DNA of 64,000 nucleotides from Ornithinimicrobium sp. F0845 (GTDB lineage: Bacteria; Actinomycetota; Actinomycetes; Actinomycetales; Dermatophilaceae): NCBI RefSeq assembly GCF_023015765.1, contig NZ_JALKAL010000004.1:124001-188000 (forward strand), given 5' to 3'. The notes beneath the pieces were generated by a model. That model saw nothing but the letters and a program-made list of their open reading frames with translations. It searched no databases and was not told where the DNA came from. Below, one piece after another: positions 8,770 through 16,548 of this stretch (within the stretch, counting starts at the first letter, position 1; every line of letters starts with the position of its first letter). The position numbers and the translations under genes are program-made.

Positions 8770-9480
8770 GTGACCAGTGAACCCTCGGGAGCCGGCGGCA
8801 CGATCTCGGTTGTGCTCGTCGACGACGACGCCCTCGTCCGCACCGGCCTCGGGCTGATCCTGGGCGGCGCCCCCGACCTGGAGGTCGTCGGCGAGGCCGG
8901 CGACGGCCGGGCCGGCATCGAGCTGATCCGCCAGGTCGCTCCCGATGTGGTGCTGATGGACATCCGGATGCCGGTGATGGACGGCCTGGCGGCGACGGCC
9001 GAGCTCCTGGCGTCCGACGACCCGCCGAAGATCATCGTGCTCACCACCTTCGACACCGACGACATGGTGATGGAGGCGCTGCGCATCGGCGCCCACGGCT
9101 TCCTGCTCAAGAGCACCCGGCCCGAGCGCCTGGTCGAGGCGATCCGGGCGGTCGTCGCCGGCGAGCCGAGCCTGTCGCCCTCGGTGACCCAGCAGCTCAT
9201 CGCCCAGGTCGCCGGCGGCGTGCGACAGGCGGCCGCGGCCACCGGCGAGGCCCGGCGCGAGCGGGCCCTGGCACTGCTGGAGGACCTCACCGACCGCGAG
9301 CGCGAGGTGGCGATAGCGATCGGGCAGGGCTGGCCGAACGCCCAGATCGCCAGCACCCTCTACATGGGTCTGCCCACGGTGAAGGCCCACGTCTCCCGCG
9401 TGCTCGACAAGCTGGGGGCCGCGAACCGCACCCAGGTCGCGCTCATCGTCCACGATGCCGGCCTGACCGAGACGTCCTGA
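8770..9480 (+). CDS. Response regulator, NarL/LuxR family
   Basis: DNA-binding partner of the kinase, 236 residues from the GTG at 8770. The receiver domain shows the acidic pair in VLVDDDALVRTGL, the phosphoacceptor Asp in VVLMDIRMPVMDG, the conserved Thr in VLTTFDTDD and the Lys in FLLKSTRPERL. The C-terminal LuxR helix-turn-helix covers LTDREREVAIAIGQG through VSRVLDKLGAANRTQV. The frame is open further upstream, but that part is repeat DNA; a GTG at 8761 is an equally possible start. Probable target: the divergent ABC-2 exporter promoter (inference from context). Confidence 0.9.
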   Translation: MTSEPSGAGGTISVVLVDDDALVRTGLGLILGGAPDLEVVGEAGDGRAGIELIRQVAPDVVLMDIRMPVMDGLAATAELLASDDPPKIIVLTTFDTDDMVMEALRIGAHGFLLKSTRPERLVEAIRAVVAGEPSLSPSVTQQLIAQVAGGVRQAAAATGEARRERALALLEDLTDREREVAIAIGQGWPNAQIASTLYMGLPTVKAHVSRVLDKLGAANRTQVALIVHDAGLTETS

Positions 9481-9486
9481 CCCCCT

Positions 9487-9545
9487 GGGAGCGCCACGCG
9501 ACGCGCTCGGTCGCCTCTGGGGTCGCAACACCACGCGCCCGGTCA
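9487..9545 (+). repeat. Copies of the dispersed ~30-bp intergenic repeat after the response regulator
   Basis: GGGAGCGCCACGCGACGCG followed by CTCGGTCG at about 9487-9515 matches the repeat units of 8672-8737. GGTCGCAACACCACGCGC and CCGGTCAC at about 9518-9544 is a second variant. The same second variant occurs on the other strand at about 49328-49400, so the family is dispersed. Confidence 0.5.
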
Positions 9546-9668
9546 CTTCTTGCTTTTCCGAGTCCCGCGAGGCACACTGTTACTGACAAGTAGGTACTGT
9601 CGGTATCGGGTAAATCCCCGAACCTGAGGATCACCGCCGATCCCGCGCGGGCATGAGGACTGAGGAAC

Positions 9669-11519
9669 ATGAGCCACTACAAGAGCAACCTCCGCGACCT
9701 GGAGTTCAACCTGTTCGAGGTCCTGAACCGGCAGGACGTCCTGGGCCAGGGCGCCTTCGGCGACTTCGACGAGGAGACCGTGCGCGACATCCTGCGCCAG
9801 GTCGCCACGCTGACCGAGAACGAGATCGGCGAGAGCCTGCTGGAGTCCGACCGCACGCCGCCGACCTTCGACCCCGCCACCGGCGAGGTGACCATGCCGG
9901 AGGCGTTCACCAAGTCCTTCCTGGCCTGGCGCGACGCGGAATGGTGGCGCCTGGAGATCAGCGAGGAGCTGGGCGGTACGCGCGCCCCGGCCTCGCTCAC
10001 CTGGTCCGTCGCCGAGATGGCGCTCGGCGCCAACCCGGCGGTGAAGATGTTCTCCGCGGGCTACACCTTCGCCGAGGTCCTGCTCAACCTGGGCACGCCC
10101 GAGCAGAAGAAGCTCGCCCAGCAGATGATCGACAACCACTGGGGCGCCACCATGGTGCTCACCGAACCGGACGCCGGCTCCGACGTCGGCGCCGGGCGCG
10201 CCAAGGCGGTCCAGGCCGACGACGGCACCTGGCACATCTCCGGCGTCAAGCGTTTCATCACCTCCGGTGAAGCCCCCTTCTACGACAACGTGATCCACTT
10301 CGTGCTGGCCCGCCCCGAGGGCGCCGGCCCCGGCACCAAGGGACTCTCGCTCTTCATCGTGCCGAAGTTCCACATCGGTGAGGAGGGCGAGCTCGGCGAG
10401 CGGAACGGTGTCCAGGTCGCCAACATCGAGCACAAGATGGGCCTGAAGGTCTCCACCACCTGCGAGCTGCGCTTCGGCGAGGACGAGGACAACCCTGCCG
10501 TCGGCACACTGCTCGGCGACGAGCACAACGGCATCGCGCAGATGTTCCACATCATCGAGTACGCCCGGATGCTCGTCGGCACCAAGGCCATCGCGACCCT
10601 GTCCACCGGCTACCTCAACGCGCTGGAGTACGCCAAGGAGCGCGTCCAGGGCGCCGACCTGGCCCAGATGGCCGACAAGGCCGCCCCACGGGTGACCATC
10701 ACCCACCACCCCGACGTGCGCCGCAGCCTGATGCTGCAGAAGTCGTATGCCGAGGGGTTGCGGGCGCTGATGCTGTTCACGGCGACCCAGCAGGACACCG
10801 TGATGATCGCCGGGGACCACCCGACCGAGGAGTCCCGGATGGCCGAGAAGGTCAACGACCTCCTTCTCCCGCTGGTCAAGGGCTGCGGCTCCGAGCGCGC
10901 CTGGGTGCTGCTGGGCACCGAGTCGCTGCAGACCTTTGGCGGCTCGGGCTTCCTGCAGGACTACCCGCTCGAGCAGTACATCCGTGACGCCAAGATCGAC
11001 TCCCTCTACGAGGGCACCACGGCCATCCAGGGCCAGGACTTCTTCTTCCGCAAGATCGTCCGTGACCAGGGCGAGGCGCTGATGCACCTGTCCGCGCAGA
11101 TGCTGGAGCTGGTCAAGGGCGGCGGCGCGGAGGACTTCCTAGCCACCGAGCGGGGCCTGCTGGGCCGGGCGCTGGAGGACGTCCAGGGCATGGTCGAGTA
11201 CCTCGTCGGTCGCGCCATGGCCGCCGACCCGCGCACCGGCGGGTCACCCGAGGCGATCTACGCCGTGGGCCTGTCGACCACCCGGTTCCTGCTGGCCGCC
11301 GGTGACGTCGTCATCGCCTGGCTGCTGCTGCGCCAGGCCGAGGTCGCCAAGGCGGCGCTCGACGCAGGCGCCACCGGCGCGGACCGGGACTTCTACCTCG
11401 GCAAGGTGGCCGCCGCGAGGTTCTTCGCGCGCGACGTCCTGCCCCGGGTCCACTCCGACCGCGGGATCATCACGCACACCGACGACTCGATCATGAGCCT
11501 GCCGGAGTCGGCCTTCTGA
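9669..11519 (+). CDS. Acyl-CoA dehydrogenase, large FadE type
   Basis: Flavoenzyme of 616 residues that would introduce the trans-2 double bond in acyl-CoA beta-oxidation. Family motifs include [13 protein letters not shown] near residue 160, [14 protein letters not shown], the region [11 protein letters not shown], and [26 protein letters not shown] with the catalytic-region [11 protein letters not shown]. The extra C-terminal domain of about 120 residues marks the long FadE5/acyl-CoA dehydrogenase C-terminal type rather than the 380-residue form. The ATG is preceded by TGAGGAAC. It is monocistronic and convergent with the hydrolase gene at 11563. Confidence 0.93.
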   Translation: MSHYKSNLRDLEFNLFEVLNRQDVLGQGAFGDFDEETVRDILRQVATLTENEIGESLLESDRTPPTFDPATGEVTMPEAFTKSFLAWRDAEWWRLEISEELGGTRAPASLTWSVAEMALGANPAVKMFSAGYTFAEVLLNLGTPEQKKLAQQMIDNHWGATMVLTEPDAGSDVGAGRAKAVQADDGTWHISGVKRFITSGEAPFYDNVIHFVLARPEGAGPGTKGLSLFIVPKFHIGEEGELGERNGVQVANIEHKMGLKVSTTCELRFGEDEDNPAVGTLLGDEHNGIAQMFHIIEYARMLVGTKAIATLSTGYLNALEYAKERVQGADLAQMADKAAPRVTITHHPDVRRSLMLQKSYAEGLRALMLFTATQQDTVMIAGDHPTEESRMAEKVNDLLLPLVKGCGSERAWVLLGTESLQTFGGSGFLQDYPLEQYIRDAKIDSLYEGTTAIQGQDFFFRKIVRDQGEALMHLSAQMLELVKGGGAEDFLATERGLLGRALEDVQGMVEYLVGRAMAADPRTGGSPEAIYAVGLSTTRFLLAAGDVVIAWLLLRQAEVAKAALDAGATGADRDFYLGKVAAARFFARDVLPRVHSDRGIITHTDDSIMSLPESAF

Positions 11520-11562
11520 CCCAATTCTTGGGGAAGTTCGGTACGCCCCGTGCGCCGCTCCC

Positions 11563-12551
11563 TCAGCCCGTGCGTCGGTCGGCGAGGAATGCGGTGACGG
11601 TCGGCAGGTAGGCCGGCGCCAGTTGGTCGCGGCGGTCCACGCCGTCCACCGGGTCCGCGACGAACAACCCGTGGTTGGCGTGGGGGAACACGGCGTAGCC
11701 GTGCCGCACGTCGGACGGAAGGTGCACGGCATACTCCCGCAGGCTGGTCTGCGCCGGGACGAGAGTGTCGTCGGCGCCGAACAGCACCAGCACCGGGCAG
11801 CGGACTTCCGGCATCACCTGCCGGGGGTCGAAGTCGATCATGCCGCTGACGAACCGGATCGCCTCGGCCGAGTCGTAGGGCACCAGCGTGGTCTCGAACC
11901 ACGGCTTGTCGGCGTGCCGCTGCTGCTCGGCGAGGATCGCCTCGGGCGGGGTGCCGTCGCGCATCAGCTCGAAGCGGGCGTCAACCCAGGCCATCGCCTC
12001 CGCGAGCGCCTCGTCGTCGTGGCCCTCGGCGCGGAGCCACGTCGCGATCCGGTCCCGCTCCTGCTCGGCCGGCGTCGTGCCGGGGCCGGAGTGACAGACG
12101 ACGAAGTCCACCGCGTCGGGCTCGAGCGCCGCGGCGAGCAGCGCGACCCACCCGCCCTGGCTGATGCCGTAGAGGCCGACCGGCTGACCGGCGGTGCGAG
12201 GGTGGTCGCGCAGCACCCGGAGCGCGGCGAGGGTCTCGTGCGCCCGGTTCTCCAGCGTCTGCTGGGTCCAGTGGCCCGGCGAGCCGCCGCAGCCGGGCTT
12301 GTCGTGGCGCAGCACGACCGACCCGGCCTCGGCCAGCCACTCCGGCCAGCCGCCCCAGTCGAGCCGGTCGCCGTCGCCCGACCCGTCGACGAGGACGAGG
12401 CCGGGCACCGGCCCCGTGGCCCCGTGGCCGGGACCCGGACGATCGCACCCAGGTCACCCACGGCGGCCGGGACCACCGTCTCGCTCTCGGTCGGCGGGAG
12501 GTCGGGGGCGGTCGGCATACTGGCTGGTGGGGCTGTGGTCTGCTCACTCAT
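11563..12551 (-). pseudogene. Alpha/beta hydrolase gene frameshifted by an 8-bp tandem duplication
   Basis: The larger frame (11563-12408) encodes an alpha/beta hydrolase with HDKPGCGGSPG, the nucleophile elbow GISQGG, FGADDTLVP and a catalytic His in FPHANHGLF. Its natural start is the ATG at 12551, which overlaps the upstream regulator stop by 8 bases and reads MSEQTTAPPASMP through VRVPATG before the frame is lost. At 12410-12425 GGCCCCGT is present twice in tandem; removing one copy restores a continuous protein of about 326 residues. As it stands, only a GTG start at 12408 would give product, lacking about 45 N-terminal residues. A sequencing or assembly error cannot be excluded. Confidence 0.8.
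12410..12425. repeat. 8-bp tandem duplication causing frameshift
   Basis: GGCCCCGT GGCCCCGT in direct tandem. One copy less makes the hydrolase frame continuous (VRVPATGPVPGLVLVDG). The unit length is not a multiple of three, so loss or gain of a copy would switch the gene on or off. Confidence 0.85.
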
Positions 12552-13104
12552 CGGTGTTCTCCTCGGTCTCGGCGCCGACCGGGGTGCCGGCCAGCAGGAT
12601 GCGCACGAAGCGGTAGCCCTCGGGCCAGCCGGTGCGCTCGGTGAGGCGCGCGACATACGGCTCAATCACGGCGGTCAGTTCGTCGCGCACGGCGACCGCC
12701 TCCGCGGCGGTCAGGGGGAGGGTGGCGCCGCCGACGAAGCCGACGTCGCGCCACTCCTCCGGTTGCTGCCCGGCGGCAGCCTGCCAGGCCATGATGCGGT
12801 CGGCCTCGCGCTGGACGAACACCCGCTCGAGCTGCTCGGCGGCCGGACCGTGCCCGGACCAGCTCTGCTCGATGTCGGTCAGCTGCCAGGGGCGCTCCCG
12901 CCCGTCGCCGCGCGGGGCGGCCTGCTCGACGAAGCCGTACTTCGCGAGCAGCCGCAGGTGGTAGGAGCAGCTGGCCTGCGTGGATCCCAGCCGACGGGCG
13001 CACTCGGCCGCCGTCGACGGGCCCACGGTGCCGAGGAGCTCGATCAGCTCCAGTCGCAGGGGGTGGGCCATCGCGCGGATCGCGCGGGGATCGGTGATCT
13101 CCAT
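12544..13104 (-). CDS. ArsR-like winged-helix transcriptional regulator
   Basis: Regulator of 186 residues. The N-terminal winged helix includes IRAMAHPLRLELIELLGTVGPSTAAECARRLG and the recognition region STQASCSYHLRLLAKYGFVEQ, as in helix-turn-helix domains of the ArsR type. The C-terminal 100 residues are a helical region seen in actinobacterial homologues and may bind a ligand or dimerise. The ATG at 13104 follows a leaderless promoter with a 16-bp palindrome over the -10 region, suggesting autoregulation. It is translationally coupled (8-base overlap) to the frameshifted hydrolase gene. Confidence 0.88.
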   Translation of the reverse strand: MEITDPRAIRAMAHPLRLELIELLGTVGPSTAAECARRLGSTQASCSYHLRLLAKYGFVEQAAPRGDGRERPWQLTDIEQSWSGHGPAAEQLERVFVQREADRIMAWQAAAGQQPEEWRDVGFVGGATLPLTAAEAVAVRDELTAVIEPYVARLTERTGWPEGYRFVRILLAGTPVGAETEENTDE

Positions 13105-13140
13105 ACGTCAAAGATATCTTTGACACCTGTCCATTGTCAA
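13105..13140 (-). promoter_or_regulatory. Leaderless promoter with overlapping palindromic operator for the ArsR-like gene
   Basis: On the minus strand TTGACA (13140-13135) is followed 18 bases later by TATCTT (13116-13111), and the ATG begins 6 bases after that, so the transcript probably starts at the start codon. The perfect palindrome TCAAAGATATCTTTGA at 13108-13123 covers the -10 box. A related imperfect element with AAACGTTT lies just upstream at about 13138-13150. This layout fits repression by the encoded regulator. Confidence 0.7.
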
Positions 13141-13205
13141 ACGTTTCTTTGGGAGTATGTCGTGAGCGCCGGTCTGTCGGTCGCTGCAGTCGGGCGAGGG
13201 CCGGG

Positions 13206-13801
13206 TCAGTTCGCGGCAGGGGTGAGAACACGTCGCGCCCAGGCGTCGACCGCCGGGTGCAGGTCCCGCAGGAGCGTGTCGGTGGCGAGCACCGCGCCCT
13301 CGGCGGCGCGTCCGAGCAGCGAGAGACCGGGCACCGGGGCCCCTGCGGCGTCCAGCACCTCGGCGCCGGGGCCGACGCGGGCCCCGCGGTGCTCCCTGGC
13401 GGGGAGGAAGTCCTGCCTGACGGCATCCTCCTGACGGCTGCCTGCGCCGGGGAGATCCCCGCCGCGCCGGCGAGCAGGTGCGCGGCCAGGTCACCCAGCA
13501 CCTGCGGCAGCTCGTCCCCCCGCGCGGCGCGGACCACGGCGAGGGCACGGTCCACGAACCGGCCGGTGTCACCGGCGCGCGCGTGGGTGGCTCGCACCAG
13601 GTCGGCGGGCGACTTCGGCGTCATCATCCGACCGCTGCGGGAAACCAGCACGATGTGCACGTCGGACTCCGTGGCGGTCTGCCCGCGGCCGGTCGTGAGC
13701 GCCAGCGCCGCGTCGATGCCGGTCAGGCCCGCCCCGCACACCAGCACCGTGGCGCCGGGCTCCAGCTCCTCGCGTGCCAGCGGCAGCTCGCGCCCGTGGT
13801 G
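13206..13801 (-). pseudogene. Degraded FAD/NAD(P)-binding oxidoreductase fragment
   Basis: Two minus-strand frames together give the C-terminal half of an FAD/NAD(P)-binding protein. The first runs from beside the sirtuin stop (GRELPLAREELEPGATVLV, then CGAGLTGIDAALAL). The second reads DFLPAREHRGARVGPGAEVL and LSLLGRAAEGAVLATDTLL and ends at a TGA at 13208-13206. The N-terminal nucleotide-binding region is missing, and the coding potential stops abruptly at the sirtuin stop codon. The frame change lies at a 9-bp direct repeat (13416-13424 and 13430-13438) whose 14-bp period suggests a duplication. Exact family within FAD/NAD(P)-binding proteins is uncertain. Confidence 0.7.
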
Positions 13802-14581
13802 TCAGCCGGGGTCGTCGGCCACCGCGCCCACAAGCTCCGGGAGCACGTTAGCGGCCGTCCCGCGGACGACGTGGTGACACATGTCGCTGATGTCGGTCTC
13901 CACCGGATTGACCTCGATGACCGTCGCTCCCTTGGCCAGCGCCATGGCCGGGTAGCCCGCGGCCGGGAAGACGATGCCGGAGGTCCCGACGACCAGGCAG
14001 ACGTCGCCCGGCGCGAGCGCCTCGATGGCGTCCTCGGTGGTGCGGACCGCCTCCTCCGGCAGCATCTCGCCGAACCACACGACACCCGGTCGGACGTCGC
14101 CGCCGCAGGCGGCGCAGGTCTCCGGGGCGAGGCGCTCGACCGGCTCGTCGGGGAGAGCCGGCGCATCGTCATACTGCGTGTGGCAGTCCGCGCAGCGGAG
14201 CTCGGTCAGCGCGCCGTGCAGGTGGGCGGCGACCTCGGACCCGGCGCGTTCGTGCAGGTCATCGACGTTCTGCGTCACGACCGTCACCTCGCGCAGTGCG
14301 GCCAGGTCGGCGAGCGCCCGGTGGCCGGCGTTGGGCTCGACGTCGCGGACGAGCTTGATGCGCCAGGCGTACCAGGCCCAGACGAAGGGCGGGTCGTCGC
14401 GCCAGGCCTGCGGCGTCGCGAGCTGGCTGGGGTCGAAGGCCTCCCACAGCCCGGTCTGGGCGTCGCGGAAGGTCGGCACGCCGGACTCCGCGCTCATCCC
14501 CGCGCCGGTCAGCACCAGGATGCGCCGGGCGTCCCGCACTGCGGCGGCGACGGCCCGGGGCAGGTCGGCAGTCTGCGTCAC
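13802..14581 (-). CDS. cobB: Sirtuin, NAD-dependent protein deacylase (CobB/SIR2)
   Basis: Removes acyl groups from lysines using NAD, 259 residues with a GTG start at 14581 preceded by GAGAGGAGC. Visible are the NAD-binding GAGMSAESGVPTFRD, TQNVDDLHERAGS, the catalytic His in HLHGALTELRC, two zinc-binding CxxC pairs (CADC and CAACGG), VVGTSGIVFPA and the NPVETD region. The family usually has TQNVDGLH; here Asp replaces Gly. The stop codon abuts the oxidoreductase remnant. Confidence 0.93.
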   Translation of the reverse strand: MTQTADLPRAVAAAVRDARRILVLTGAGMSAESGVPTFRDAQTGLWEAFDPSQLATPQAWRDDPPFVWAWYAWRIKLVRDVEPNAGHRALADLAALREVTVVTQNVDDLHERAGSEVAAHLHGALTELRCADCHTQYDDAPALPDEPVERLAPETCAACGGDVRPGVVWFGEMLPEEAVRTTEDAIEALAPGDVCLVVGTSGIVFPAAGYPAMALAKGATVIEVNPVETDISDMCHHVVRGTAANVLPELVGAVADDPG

Positions 14582-14629
14582 GTTCCGCTCCTCTCACCAG
14601 GCGCCGACGCCAGTATGCCGTGAGGTCGG

Positions 14630-14740
14630 GTCACGCACGGCGCGTCCGGTGGGCCGTATCGCCGCCGGCCGGCGCGTCCGGCCGTATCGCCTCCGGCCCG
14701 CCTCTCCGGCAGGCGCCTCCGGTCCGGGCCCGGCCTCGCT
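14630..14740 (+). repeat. Imperfect direct repeats before the substrate-binding-type gene
   Basis: GGCGCGTCCGG with CGTATCGCC occurs twice in tandem (about 14639-14700), followed by a diverged third unit (GGCGCCTCCGG). No gene is seen here. GTATGCCG octamers flank it at 14613 and 14750. Confidence 0.5.
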
Positions 14741-14751
14741 ACGGTGCGAGT

Positions 14752-15597
14752 ATGCCGCGCACCCTCACCGACGACCTCGGACAGCCCGTCGAGCTGCCCG
14801 ACGCCCCCGTCCGGCGCGTCGTGTCACTGGTGCCCTCGCTGACGGAGGCGATCGCTGCCGCCCGGGTCGAGGCCCTCGTGGGCGCGACGGACTGGTGCAC
14901 CCACCCCGCGGACCTGGACGTGCCCCGGGTGCGCGGCACGAAGAACCCCGACCGCGCGGCGATCGCTGCCCTGGCTCCCGAACTGGTCGTGGCGGTGCAG
15001 GAGGAGAACCGCGAGCTGGACGTGCGCAGGCTGCGTGCGGCGGGGATCAAGGTCTGGGTCTCTGTGATCGAGTCGGTGCCGCAGGCGCTGACGGCGATGC
15101 GCCACCTGTTCACCGAGGTGCTCGGCTGGGGTGCTCCCGGCTGGCTGGAGCAGGTCGAGGGTCTGTGGGGGTCTCCGGAGCTGCCGCCGGTGCGGGCCTC
15201 CGTGGCCGTGCCGATCTGGCGGGACCCGTGGATGGTGGTCGGCGCCAGGACCTTCACGACCGACCTGCTGACGCGGGCCGGGCTGCGCAACGTCTATGCC
15301 GACCACGAGGAGCGCTATCCGCACGTCGAGCTCGCGGCGCTGGATGCAGCGGGGGCGGACGTCGTGCTGCTGCCGGACGAGCCCTATGAGTTCAGCGCCG
15401 GCGACGGCCCCGAGGCGTTCGCTCGCACCCCGACGCAGCTGGTCAGCGGGCGACTGCTCACGTGGTACGGCCCGTCCATGGTGCAGGCGTGGGAGGCCCT
15501 GAGCACCATTGGCCCCTCAACGCCCTCAACACCGTCGGGCCCTGAACCAGGACAGGCTCTGATTCGCCCCCGCAGCGGGCGCGCGTTCCGCACCTGA
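14752..15597 (+). CDS. Helical-backbone metal/corrinoid receptor-type protein (BtuF/TroA-like)
   Basis: 281 residues. VVSLVPSLTEAIAAA, GATDWCTHP, GTKNPDRAAIAALAPELVVAV and WRDPWMVVGARTFTTDLLTRAGLRNVY match the class III periplasmic-binding fold used for vitamin B12, iron-siderophore and metal uptake. No signal peptide or lipobox is present at the ATG (14752), so the protein appears cytoplasmic, as in orphan cobalamin-binding-like proteins. No permease or ATPase is adjacent. TACGGT ends 6 bases before the ATG (leaderless type). The last 30 residues are low complexity and may be an extension into repeat DNA. Confidence 0.75.
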   Translation: MPRTLTDDLGQPVELPDAPVRRVVSLVPSLTEAIAAARVEALVGATDWCTHPADLDVPRVRGTKNPDRAAIAALAPELVVAVQEENRELDVRRLRAAGIKVWVSVIESVPQALTAMRHLFTEVLGWGAPGWLEQVEGLWGSPELPPVRASVAVPIWRDPWMVVGARTFTTDLLTRAGLRNVYADHEERYPHVELAALDAAGADVVLLPDEPYEFSAGDGPEAFARTPTQLVSGRLLTWYGPSMVQAWEALSTIGPSTPSTPSGPEPGQALIRPRSGRAFRT

Positions 15598-15610
15598 TCG
15601 CGTCCAGTCG

Positions 15611-15706
15611 GGACGTGTACAAAACCTCCCCCAGGTTGGGCGCGACGCGTACAGAACCTCCCCTAGAATGCGTGGGAGGCGTACACGACCTCCCCAAGAA
15701 TGGGTT
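15611..15706 (+). repeat. Three tandem 32-bp repeats between convergent genes
   Basis: GTAC followed by a (G/A)ACCTCCCC-type block occurs at 15617, 15649 and 15681, an exact 32-base period; the second and third units also share AGAATG. The array runs into the stop codon of the hydrolase gene (TAA, 15707-15705). It could act as a bidirectional boundary, but no clear hairpin with T-run is visible. Confidence 0.75.
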
Positions 15707-16508
15707 AGAGCCGTCGGTCCGCCAGCACCGGGAACTCCTCGCGGAACCGTGCGACCTCGCCCGGGTCGATCTCCAGGGAGAGCACCTCCTGACCCGTGCC
15801 CGCCTCGGCCAGCACCTCGCCGCGCGGGTCGACGACCGCGCTGTAGCCGCCCATCTCCGTGCGCGCGTGCGTGCCCGCGGTGTTGCAGCCCAGCACGAAG
15901 CACTGGTTCTCGATCGCCCGTGCGCGCAGCAGCAGCCGCCAGGCCTCGACCCGCGCCGAGGGCCACGCCGCAGGCACCACGAACAGCTCGGCCCCCTCGT
16001 CGACCTGGGCCCGGTAGAGCTCGGGGAAGCGCAGGTCGTAGCACGTGGACAGCCCCGCCCGCAGCCCCTCGGCCGGCGCCGGGAGGTCGAGCACGACGAC
16101 CTCCTCGCCGGCCTCCATCAGCCGCGGCTCGCCGTTGCCGAAGCCGAACCGGTGCATCTTGCGGTAGCGCGCGATCCGCTCCCCCGTGGCGTCGAGCAGC
16201 ACCGAGGTGTTCCACAGCCCGCGCCCCTGCGGCCCCGCCTCGTCCACCGGTGCCTCGGCGATGGAGCCGGCGTGCACCACCGCCCCGATCTCCCGCGCGG
16301 CCTCGGCGACCCGGGCGACGACCTGCCCGTCGACCGTCTGGGTCCGGTCCGGCCAGCCGCGGTAGTCGAACGCCCCGGCGCTCCACATCTCCGGCAGCAC
16401 CACGAGATCGTGCCCGGCCTGGGCCCGCACCAGCTCGACCACGCGGTCGGTGCGGTCGGCGATCGGCTCGCCGTCGGCATACTCCAGCTGGATCAGGGCG
16501 ATGCGCAC
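15705..16508 (-). CDS. Carbon-nitrogen hydrolase (nitrilase superfamily, omega-amidase/NLP type)
   Basis: Cytoplasmic C-N bond hydrolase of 267 residues. The catalytic triad is visible: Glu in VVLPEMWSAG, Lys in YRKMHRFGFG and Cys in STCYDLRFPELYR. I place the start at the GTG at 16508, directly before RIALIQLEYADGEP and preceded by GAGGAGAGAGAC; the frame is open for 38 codons upstream without similarity. The substrate is probably a small omega-amide or deaminated glutathione, as in many actinobacterial members (inference). Confidence 0.9.
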   Translation of the reverse strand: MRIALIQLEYADGEPIADRTDRVVELVRAQAGHDLVVLPEMWSAGAFDYRGWPDRTQTVDGQVVARVAEAAREIGAVVHAGSIAEAPVDEAGPQGRGLWNTSVLLDATGERIARYRKMHRFGFGNGEPRLMEAGEEVVVLDLPAPAEGLRAGLSTCYDLRFPELYRAQVDEGAELFVVPAAWPSARVEAWRLLLRARAIENQCFVLGCNTAGTHARTEMGGYSAVVDPRGEVLAEAGTGQEVLSLEIDPGEVARFREEFPVLADRRL

Positions 16509-16548
16509 GTCTCTCTCCTCGGTTGGGGAACTCGGGTCCTGGGTCGCG

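Noticed and set aside
9581-9615. FadR/TetR-type operator before the acyl-CoA dehydrogenase gene
   Set aside because: TACTGAC and TACTGTC are present as a loose direct repeat, but symmetry is weak and no good -35/-10 spacing fits, so I do not call a site.
9543-11087. Open frame of 514 codons opposite the acyl-CoA dehydrogenase
   Set aside because: No domain, and the dehydrogenase on the other strand is complete with a good ribosome binding site.
11623-13434. Open frame of 603 codons on the plus strand
   Set aside because: It spans three minus-strand genes with recognisable proteins and has no motif of its own.
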